Positions 19,489-27,749 of a stretch of 60,107 nucleotides of DNA are shown here, piece after piece (position 1 is the stretch's first letter; each line of letters begins with the position of its first letter). The stretch covers positions 1 to 60,107 of the forward strand of contig CAJWIX010000003.1 in assembly GCA_913042175.1 (NCBI GenBank), given 5' to 3'. The notes beneath the pieces were generated by a model that saw only the letters and a list, made by a program, of their open reading frames with translations, searched no databases and was not told where the DNA came from. Made by a program: the position numbers and the translations under genes. Source of the stretch: an uncultured Flavobacteriales bacterium. GTDB taxonomy: Bacteria > Bacteroidota > Bacteroidia > Flavobacteriales_D > Parvicellaceae.

Positions 19489-20811
19489 CTATTTTATCTT
19501 AGCGTAATAATCAAGATATTTCTCCCTTAATGATAAGATGGATTTATAATTCAACTTGTAATTCCATAAGCCTCTAACTTTAATAAAGTAAATCCAATAT
19601 TTATAATTAAAAGCAGCAATTAGGGGAAGTGTTATGAAAAATAATATTCCGTATTTCCAGCCAAAAAATTGTGAAAATATAATGGTGATAATAAACCAAT
19701 ATAAATAGAAAAATAATGATCCTAATGCCATTTTTAATGAGCTATGGAAGTGTTTATCTTTTACCTTACTGTTTACAAACCACACAGGAGTTTTGTAGGG
19801 CAAATAATTAGTTGTTAGTCCAATAATATGAAAAGGAGAAAGCAAGGTTAAAAGTAAACTATATATAAAGAGTGAGAGTAGTGAATTTGGTTTTTGATGA
19901 AGTAAATAAGGTCTTAGCTTGAACTTTTTCATGGTAATTTTAAGTTCACTCATAAAAGAAATAACTTCTTCATATAGAGATGTGTTTGTCTTTTTAAGGT
20001 TTTCCATTTTATCCAGTCTTTCTTTTCTTAATTGAAACTTTAAACTGACTTTTTTGCTATTTGTCTCAAGCGGAACTCGATGAAGTAAGTAATATAATTC
20101 ATCATAATTTTCATCATCTCTAATATTGATTATAAGGCTATCTAAGGTCTTGTATATTCTTTCCGATAAATTATTTATCGTCTCGGATGGGTTTTTTTTA
20201 TGATTTTCGTAGTATTCAGATACATCAATAGGTTTCCCTGCATTGAGATATAAACTACCGTTCATTTTAAAATGATTTTCATAATCTAATCCGAGAACAA
20301 CAATTTTCACATCTATATCGTAATTGTATTTTTCCGCAGCCCCCAAAGCAATTCTAGACACCCCTTTTTTTAGTGGTCTTAATGATTTTTTATAGTTATG
20401 GTTGCCCTCTGGAAAAATGATTACATTTCCTTTGTTTTTTAAAATGTCAAAACAAGTGTCGAATGTTTTTTGATTCATTTTTATTGTGTCTACCCCATCT
20501 CTTTGTCTATAAATAGGTAGCATATAAATCATGGATAATATTTTAGCAACCATAGGTTTTTTAAATATATCCGCCCTTGCTAAAAAATGAGTAGGCTCTT
20601 TGGTTCTTCCTGCAATAACAATCGGATCAAGAAATGCGTTTTGATGATTTACAGCATATAAAATTCCAGTATTTGAAGGAATATTTTCTTTTCCATCATA
20701 TTGGTGGTTTTTAAAATAACCTCTAATCCCAGAAATAACTATAGCATAACCAATTCTGTATAGAAAATACCAAGGTTTGAACCAGTAACCAATCCAGAAT
20801 TGTTTCATCAT
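19489..20811 (-). CDS. PlsC-type acyltransferase with C-terminal TM region
   Basis: AVNHQNAFLDPIVI (HX4D variant), FPEGNHN motif, C-terminal TM segments. Confidence 0.8.
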   Translation of the reverse strand: MMKQFWIGYWFKPWYFLYRIGYAIVISGIRGYFKNHQYDGKENIPSNTGILYAVNHQNAFLDPIVIAGRTKEPTHFLARADIFKKPMVAKILSMIYMLPIYRQRDGVDTIKMNQKTFDTCFDILKNKGNVIIFPEGNHNYKKSLRPLKKGVSRIALGAAEKYNYDIDVKIVVLGLDYENHFKMNGSLYLNAGKPIDVSEYYENHKKNPSETINNLSERIYKTLDSLIINIRDDENYDELYYLLHRVPLETNSKKVSLKFQLRKERLDKMENLKKTNTSLYEEVISFMSELKITMKKFKLRPYLLHQKPNSLLSLFIYSLLLTLLSPFHIIGLTTNYLPYKTPVWFVNSKVKDKHFHSSLKMALGSLFFYLYWFIITIIFSQFFGWKYGILFFITLPLIAAFNYKYWIYFIKVRGLWNYKLNYKSILSLREKYLDYYAKIK

Positions 20812-23258
20812 CTCAATTTACCGTTTGTTTTTTTAAGTATGTTTTCTTGTATACGATTCATTAACTGATCTACTTCTTTATCTTTTAATGTCCGTTCTGG
20901 ATGTAAAAATTGAAATCTAAGCCCGTAGGCTTTTTGGTCTTTTAATTGTTTTTTATCTCGATATATATCAAAAAGAGTGATGTTTTTTAGGAGCTGATTT
21001 TTAATTTCACCAACCGATGTTAAAATGTCATTTAATGAAACGTTTTCATCAATTTGAATTGAAAGGTCTCTGTATACCTTTTGAAATTTATTAACAGGAG
21101 TAAATTTAACCTTATTTTTAAGGTGCAGGTCAAAAATTTCTTTCCAGTAAATCTCTGCTATGTAACAAGTGTCTTTAATGCCTATTTTATCACATAAATC
21201 ATTATTGATAATTCCACATTTAGCCATTTTATTTTTTCCAGAAGTATAGATTACTCCGCCACTAAAGACATTATTATTTTCTTCAAATATTTCTTCCTTG
21301 TACTTTATACCTAACATGCCAAATATATTTTCCATAAATCCTTTTAGTTGGAAAAATGATGTGGGTTGTTTGGCATTGAACCAATGTTCTTCATTTTGAA
21401 GCCCTTTTAGCGCAATTGTAAGTTGCTTTTCCTCATGGTGTTTATTGTCAATTTGCGTGTATGTCTTACCCCACTCAAAGACTTGAATGTTGGATTCGCC
21501 ATGATCTTGATTATATTTTATGACTTCTAATAGGTTAAAAACAAGTGACTGCCTTAAGACTGCAGTGTCACTACTTAATGGATTTAATACTTTAACATAT
21601 TGACTTTCCATGAAGGAAGTATCATTCAAAATATTACTGTAGCCAGCATTAGTCAATGAATTATTCATTATTTCATTAAATCCGCGAGCGGCCAAATAAT
21701 TACTTATTTTTTGTTCTACAGTAGTGGTGTTTTTAATAGGTGTGAACGAAGGGGTACTATTTATTTTTTTTGGCGTAATTACATTGTTGTAACCATAAAT
21801 TCTCAATATTTCTTCTGCAACATCTGACTCTCTTGTTACGTCAACCCTATAGCTGGGTATGGTAAGCATGTATAAATTATGGTCTGATTTTTCTGCTGAT
21901 ATTTCTAGATATTTTAAAATATCCAACATGTCATCATTAGATGCGTTAATCCCACATAAATTTCTAATTGATTCAAAATTCACTTCACATTTATGGAAAT
22001 TTCCTGCATTTTTATTGGGATTAACATCAATAATTTCTGAACCAATTTCACCACCAGCTAAATCTTGCATAAGAGAAGCTGCTTTCAATAAAGCTGGAAT
22101 AACCATTTCCGGGTCTACCCCTCTTTCATATCTAAAAGAAGCATCAGTATTTAATCCGTGTCTTTTAGCTGTTTTTCTGATATTAACGGGGTTGAATAGC
22201 GCACTTTCAATAAAAATATGCTTTGTTTTTTCATTCACTCCTGAATCTTTCCCCCCAAAAACACCGGCAATACACATTTCATCATTATCGTTACAAATCA
22301 TTAAATCATTTTGATCTAATGTTCTTTCAGTTTCATCGAGTGTTATGAATCGAGTTTTATGCTTTGGACAACGCACTTTTATACGCTGATTTGTTATTTT
22401 ATCTAAATCAAAAGCATGTAGAGGTTGGCCAAGATCATGAAGAACAAGATTGGTTATATCAACTATGTTATTGATGCTTTTAACTCCAATAGATTCCAAT
22501 TTTAATTTAACCCATGATGGACTTTCTTTTACAGTCACATTTTTAATGATAATTCCAGTATACCTAGTGCATTTTTGGGGTTCTAGAATTTCAACACTAA
22601 ACGATGTTTTTTCTTTTGGCTTTATTTCAATATTGTCATCAATAGGTTTAAGAGATTGTTTGGGGTTAATTTTTTGTTGAAATTTCAATGCAGCTAATAG
22701 ATCTCTAGCAACTCCGTAATGTGACATGGCATCTGCCCTGTTTGGGGTTAATCCAATTTCATATATGGTATCAGAACTAACATTATATAGCGTTGATGCA
22801 GCTTCTCCAACTACAGTTTTCTCAGGTAAAACGACAATACCATCATGGTTACTACTTAGACCAATTTCGTCTTCAGCACATATCATTCCATGTGATTCAA
22901 CTCCTCTGATTTTAGCTTTCTTAATTTTTAATGGTTCATTTTCAATGGGAAATATTGTTGTCCCAGGAGTAGCAACAAGTACTTTTTGATTTAGCGCAAC
23001 ATTTGGTGCTCCACAGATAATTTGTTGCCAGTTCTCTTCACCAATATCAACATGAGTTATTTTTAGTCTATCTGCATTTGGGTGTTGTTCTACTTTTTTT
23101 ATTTCACCAACAATTATTCCATTTAGCCCCCCCTTAATGCTTTCATACATTTCACTTTTCTCCACTTCTAACCCTATATCAGTAAGTAATTCACTGGTCT
23201 CTTCAGGATTTAAATTGAAATCCACTATTTCTTTAATCCAGTTATATGAAATTTTCAT
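20808..23258 (-). CDS. pheT: Phenylalanine--tRNA ligase beta subunit
   Basis: MKISYNWIKEIVDF start at 23258 (ORF track extends to 23318); tRNA-binding domain, B3/B4, B5 and FDX-ACB regions. Confidence 0.95.
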   Translation of the reverse strand: MKISYNWIKEIVDFNLNPEETSELLTDIGLEVEKSEMYESIKGGLNGIIVGEIKKVEQHPNADRLKITHVDIGEENWQQIICGAPNVALNQKVLVATPGTTIFPIENEPLKIKKAKIRGVESHGMICAEDEIGLSSNHDGIVVLPEKTVVGEAASTLYNVSSDTIYEIGLTPNRADAMSHYGVARDLLAALKFQQKINPKQSLKPIDDNIEIKPKEKTSFSVEILEPQKCTRYTGIIIKNVTVKESPSWVKLKLESIGVKSINNIVDITNLVLHDLGQPLHAFDLDKITNQRIKVRCPKHKTRFITLDETERTLDQNDLMICNDNDEMCIAGVFGGKDSGVNEKTKHIFIESALFNPVNIRKTAKRHGLNTDASFRYERGVDPEMVIPALLKAASLMQDLAGGEIGSEIIDVNPNKNAGNFHKCEVNFESIRNLCGINASNDDMLDILKYLEISAEKSDHNLYMLTIPSYRVDVTRESDVAEEILRIYGYNNVITPKKINSTPSFTPIKNTTTVEQKISNYLAARGFNEIMNNSLTNAGYSNILNDTSFMESQYVKVLNPLSSDTAVLRQSLVFNLLEVIKYNQDHGESNIQVFEWGKTYTQIDNKHHEEKQLTIALKGLQNEEHWFNAKQPTSFFQLKGFMENIFGMLGIKYKEEIFEENNNVFSGGVIYTSGKNKMAKCGIINNDLCDKIGIKDTCYIAEIYWKEIFDLHLKNKVKFTPVNKFQKVYRDLSIQIDENVSLNDILTSVGEIKNQLLKNITLFDIYRDKKQLKDQKAYGLRFQFLHPERTLKDKEVDQLMNRIQENILKKTNGKLR

Positions 23259-23364
23259 TAAAAATCTTGTTTTAAAAACGGTAAAAATAAGTGCTTTTCT
23301 CGGATAATAAACATCCAAGTTAAAATTCCTTAAAGGCAGACATAAACTTATAATTAAAAATATA

Positions 23365-23393
23365 TTGAGGCAACTAAAATTTTTATACTTTTG
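23365..23393 (+). promoter_or_regulatory. Putative Bacteroidota promoter of tRNA-Phe
   Basis: TTG (23365-23367), 18 nt spacer, TACTTTTG (23386-23393) matching TAnnTTTG; tRNA begins 15 nt downstream. Confidence 0.6.
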
Positions 23394-23407
23394 ACCCTCC
23401 TTAAGTT

Positions 23408-23480
<73 letters not shown>

Positions 23481-23485
23481 CTTTT

Positions 23486-23517
23486 AAAAGCCCTCAAATT
23501 TGAGGGCTTTTTTTTTC
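23486..23517 (+). terminator. Intrinsic terminator of tRNA-Phe
   Basis: Perfect palindrome AAAAGCCCTCAAATTTGAGGGCTTTT followed by more T residues. Confidence 0.9.
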
Positions 23518-23544
23518 ATACTTATAAATTACCACTAACTTTAC

Positions 23545-24462
23545 ATGGTCTTGAAAAGAAGTCTTAAAAATAACCGGACCTTAATCATTTTCTATTTTTT
23601 AATTGCCTATGTAATCTTGCAGTTCTTGTGGTGGGGATTTCATATTATAGATTTATCAGAACAAATTGGAGCAAATGATGGAGATTTAAGAAATACGATA
23701 AGTATGATTGTTGGCGAAGCTGCCGTTTTTTTTCTTATCATATTTATTGGTGCTTTCTACGTTATACGATCCTACTTTAAAGAAATGGATTTGGCCAAAA
23801 AAGAGAAAAACTTTGCATTATCAGTCACCCATGAATTAAAAACTCCAATTGCTTCATCAAAGTTATTTGCTCAAACTCTCTTGGAACGAGAGGACTTAAA
23901 TGTAGAACAACAAAAAGAGAGTTTAAGTAAAATCATAGATGAACAAAACAGGTTAAATGATTTAGTTGAAAAAATACTATTGGCTAGTTCAATCAATGAT
24001 GAAGCTCTAACACTTTCAAAATCTCCAGTTCCACTAAAAAAACTATTGGATAATATCATAGCACAACACGCAAAATCACATCAATTTATTAACGATATTG
24101 GAGAAGAAATTGTCATTAGTGGGGATGAATTTTATCTTATCTCGCTATTTCAAAACTTAATTGAGAATGCCAAAAAATATTCTGAAAAATTATCATCTAT
24201 CACATTTACAAGTAAAAAAATAAATGAAAATGTAATTATTAGCATTGCTGATGAAGGCATAGGAATTAAAGATGAATTTAAACAAAAAATTTACGAACGA
24301 TTTTTTAGAATTGGAGATGAAGAAACACGATCCACAAAAGGGACAGGATTGGGTCTTTTTTTAGTAAAAGAAATTGTGAAATTACATGGTGCTCAAATAT
24401 CATGTAAAGATAATTTACCTAAGGGAACAATTTTCGACATAAGATTTAATTTAATAACATGA
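23545..24462 (+). CDS. Two-TM sensor histidine kinase
   Basis: SVTHELKTPIASSKLFAQTL H-box; N-box NLIENAKKYS; DEGIGIKDEF; GTGLGLFLVKEIV. Confidence 0.9.
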   Translation: MVLKRSLKNNRTLIIFYFLIAYVILQFLWWGFHIIDLSEQIGANDGDLRNTISMIVGEAAVFFLIIFIGAFYVIRSYFKEMDLAKKEKNFALSVTHELKTPIASSKLFAQTLLEREDLNVEQQKESLSKIIDEQNRLNDLVEKILLASSINDEALTLSKSPVPLKKLLDNIIAQHAKSHQFINDIGEEIVISGDEFYLISLFQNLIENAKKYSEKLSSITFTSKKINENVIISIADEGIGIKDEFKQKIYERFFRIGDEETRSTKGTGLGLFLVKEIVKLHGAQISCKDNLPKGTIFDIRFNLIT

Positions 24463-25964
24463 ATAAAAAAACAGCACTGATTATTTTGGATGGTTGGGGT
24501 ATTGGTAATCAGGATGAATCTGATGGAGTATACTTGGCTAAAACTCCTTTTTTTGACAGTATAATTGCTGATTATCCTAATGCAACATTAAAAACATATG
24601 GAGAACATGTAGGATTACCAAATGGTCAAATGGGTAATTCAGAAGTTGGACATTTAAATATTGGTGCAGGAAGAATTATATACCAAGATTTGCTTAAGAT
24701 TGATAGAGCTATAGAAGACAGCAGTTTTCATCAACATCCTGTAATTAAAGAGGCTATTGATTATGCTTTAAATAATAAAAAACCAATTCATTTGATGGGT
24801 TTAGTTTCTGAAGGAGGAGTTCACTCTTCTTTAGCGCATTTATTGGCTCTTTGCACTATTCTTAAAAACCACCCTGCCTTAAAAGTATATATTCATGGAT
24901 TTAGTGATGGCAGAGATTGCAGTCCTGTTTCAGGGGCTAAGTTTTTTGAGCAACTAATGCATTTTATAGAAGGCTCCAATATTAAGTTAGCTACTTTAAT
25001 TGGACGTTATTATGCTATGGATAGAGATCAACGGTGGGAAAGAATAAAAAAGGCCTATGATTTATTGGTTGAAAATAAAGGAGAACAATTTGAAAATGTT
25101 GAGAATGCATTTAAGGATAACTATAGTAATGATGTTACGGATGAATTTTTACCTCCTATTTCATTTGGCCATGACAGTAATATTAAAGAGGATGATGTCG
25201 TAATTTGTTTCAATTTTAGAACAGATAGATGCAGACAGATAACGACAGCCTTAACTCAAGAAAATAAGGGTGATTTTAACATGAAGAAGTTAAGGTTAAA
25301 GTATCTCACTATGACCAATTATGATAAAAACTTTAGAAACATAGATGTGGTTTATGATAAAAAAAATATTTCTAATACTCTTGGTGAAGTAATTAGTAAC
25401 CATCATGCCACTCAATTAAGAATTGCAGAAACAGAAAAATATCCTCATGTCACCTATTTTTTTAGTGGAGGAAGAGAAAAAGAATTTTCGGGGGAACATC
25501 GTATAATGGCAGATTCTCCTAAGGTGGCTACTTATGATTTAAAACCCGAGATGAGTGCATTTGAAATTACTGAAAAAGCCATGAATTTCATTACTGAAAA
25601 AGAACCAAATTTTATATGTTTAAATTATGCAAATCCTGACATGGTTGGCCATACAGGAATTAGTTCAGCTATCATTAAAGCTTGCGAAACAGTTGATCAA
25701 TGCCTAATGAATTTAGTTTCTTTTTTAAAAGAAAAAAATTACGCATCACTTATAATTGCTGACCATGGTAATGCGGATAAAATGTTTAATAAAGATGGTT
25801 CTCAACATACAGCTCATACGGTAAATCCTGTTCCTGTTAGTTTAGTTAGCAACGAAAAGTTTAGTTTAAAAAATGGAGTCTTAGCAGATATTGCTCCAAC
25901 AATTTTAGATTTATTGGATATGGAAAAGCCTGAGGAAATGACAGGTAATTCACTTATTAGATAA
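24459..25964 (+). CDS. gpmI: 2,3-bisphosphoglycerate-independent phosphoglycerate mutase
   Basis: LIILDGWGIG, GQMGNSEVGHLNIGAGRI, NYANPDMVGHTG, IADHGNADKM. Confidence 0.97.
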   Translation: MNKKTALIILDGWGIGNQDESDGVYLAKTPFFDSIIADYPNATLKTYGEHVGLPNGQMGNSEVGHLNIGAGRIIYQDLLKIDRAIEDSSFHQHPVIKEAIDYALNNKKPIHLMGLVSEGGVHSSLAHLLALCTILKNHPALKVYIHGFSDGRDCSPVSGAKFFEQLMHFIEGSNIKLATLIGRYYAMDRDQRWERIKKAYDLLVENKGEQFENVENAFKDNYSNDVTDEFLPPISFGHDSNIKEDDVVICFNFRTDRCRQITTALTQENKGDFNMKKLRLKYLTMTNYDKNFRNIDVVYDKKNISNTLGEVISNHHATQLRIAETEKYPHVTYFFSGGREKEFSGEHRIMADSPKVATYDLKPEMSAFEITEKAMNFITEKEPNFICLNYANPDMVGHTGISSAIIKACETVDQCLMNLVSFLKEKNYASLIIADHGNADKMFNKDGSQHTAHTVNPVPVSLVSNEKFSLKNGVLADIAPTILDLLDMEKPEEMTGNSLIR

Positions 25965-25966
25965 TC

Positions 25967-27658
25967 TTAATTTCTTATCAAATGAACATACCCATTAATG
26001 AGGTTTGTAGCGTAGTCGTATTTATTTGATTCTGGGTCTACAATGTAATAATATAGCCCATCGTTTAATTCGTTTCCAGATTTAAAATGTGTTCCATCCC
26101 AATCGTATTGATAGTTTTCATTGGCATAAACTAACTTACCCCAGCGATTGTATACTAAAACGGAAGGATTGGGATAGTCATCTAAGTTTACAGGCACAAA
26201 GAAATCATTTATTCCATCATTATTAGGAGTAAATACATTGATGTTTTCTATAGGGCATTGATTCCATACTAAAACACTATCGTGAATTTCTTGATCACAA
26301 CCATCGTAAATACTCAGTGAAAAATACTGAGTAGAGTCAGGACTTACGATAATAACATCTTGATCAGAGCCGTTAGACCAATTTAAAGCTATAGGGTCTA
26401 TTCCACCTCCCCAATCACTTTGTAGCGTTGCAGATTCAAAGAGTTCACTACAAATGTTTAAACTATCAGGAAGGACAAGATATAAAGGAGTATAATCGCT
26501 AATGTAAATGGTTGCAGTAGACGTGTCAAGGTTACCGTTACAACGCTCATATATTACATTCAGAATAACTGTTTCAGTTGGTTCTGTAATGGTGTCAAGA
26601 ATTGGATATACGAAAACAGTATCTGTAAATTGACCAGCTGGAATGACTAAGCTATCATTGATTAACGGGAAATCTAAAGATGGTGTTGCAGTACCTTGAA
26701 TATCAAAATATACTGTAAAATCATTGCTAGCGTCTGGCCTGTCAAATGTGAAAAAAGCAGCATTACAACCTTCATAAAGCAAGGTGTCTCCTTCAGCTAT
26801 ACCGCTTGATACACTTACACTGCCATTGGATGAAAAACTACCTGCTTCTAAAAATACCCAAGAATCTAAGTTGCTATCAGATCCATCTGCTAAAGCTAAT
26901 CTAATGTGGTATGTTTCACCGCATTGTACTATGGTAGTTGCATTGAATAAAGTCGTAAATCCATTACAAGAAACAGTTTGCGGGAATGTAAATTGGTTGT
27001 CAATATAATATTGACTGTTCAAAACATTATTTACTGAACTTATAGTAATTGGTAAAGGAGGAATGGAATTGGGTACAGTTGCAATATTTATAGAACCGTT
27101 TGGAAATCCAGCCGGAGAGGAATAGGGGCCTGTTATGCCAGGGCCAGAAATAAAAAAGCCAAACACATCGTTGTATTCAGAATTTACCCAAGTCAGATAT
27201 TCATTGGAACCAAATACATAATTAAAAGAAACAGTATCTGAAGTAGGGATAAAATCAAATTCAATGGTGGCTACATCAAAAATGCCAGAAACAAAAAAAG
27301 GTTGATTAATTAATGGGGGAACACTATTAGCCACGTTGAGTAGATCAGGATCACTATTTGTGTTCATAGGGGTATTCCCACCACCAAAACTAGTAGGATC
27401 TAAGTCAGCAATATCACCTGTAGACATCACAATTCCACTATCTAATCCTAAATTGGTATTTACCCCATTAAAAAAACCAATTTGAATGGCGTCTCCAAAC
27501 ATGGAGGTATTATTAGCGCTAACACCACCACCCAATAATACATTATTAATAAGTTGATTCGCAGTGTTATATGGAGCACTATTGGTTACAGTGATTTGTG
27601 CAAAATAATGGAATATCAAGCTCAAGTTTAAGAACACAGCAATAACCTTAATTTTCAT
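25967..27658 (-). CDS. Choice-of-anchor L protein with gliding-motility-type C-terminal (T9SS type B) domain
   Basis: TANQLINNVLLGGGVSANNTSMFGDAIQIGFFNG; SDTVSFNYVFGSNEY; C-terminal NVFTPNNDGINDFFVP...YNRWGKLVYANENYQYDWDGT. Confidence 0.85.
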   Translation of the reverse strand: MKIKVIAVFLNLSLIFHYFAQITVTNSAPYNTANQLINNVLLGGGVSANNTSMFGDAIQIGFFNGVNTNLGLDSGIVMSTGDIADLDPTSFGGGNTPMNTNSDPDLLNVANSVPPLINQPFFVSGIFDVATIEFDFIPTSDTVSFNYVFGSNEYLTWVNSEYNDVFGFFISGPGITGPYSSPAGFPNGSINIATVPNSIPPLPITISSVNNVLNSQYYIDNQFTFPQTVSCNGFTTLFNATTIVQCGETYHIRLALADGSDSNLDSWVFLEAGSFSSNGSVSVSSGIAEGDTLLYEGCNAAFFTFDRPDASNDFTVYFDIQGTATPSLDFPLINDSLVIPAGQFTDTVFVYPILDTITEPTETVILNVIYERCNGNLDTSTATIYISDYTPLYLVLPDSLNICSELFESATLQSDWGGGIDPIALNWSNGSDQDVIIVSPDSTQYFSLSIYDGCDQEIHDSVLVWNQCPIENINVFTPNNDGINDFFVPVNLDDYPNPSVLVYNRWGKLVYANENYQYDWDGTHFKSGNELNDGLYYYIVDPESNKYDYATNLINGYVHLIRN

Positions 27659-27694
27659 AGGTTAAAGATATCAAATAATAATAACTTCATTTTT

Positions 27695-27702
27695 TACTTT
27701 TG
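27695..27702 (+). promoter_or_regulatory. Putative -7 box (TACTTTTG) upstream of the AsmA-like gene
   Basis: Matches TAnnTTTG; no clear -33 TTG seen. Confidence 0.3.
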
Positions 27703-27749
27703 GAAGTAGATAATTCCTAATTTCACATTCCTTTTGAAATTTTGTCATC

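Noticed and set aside
22450-22989. Antisense ORFs inside pheT (22450..22680, 22726..22989) and similar ones inside other genes
   Set aside because: They lie opposite well-supported conserved genes and have no recognisable protein pattern; expected by chance.
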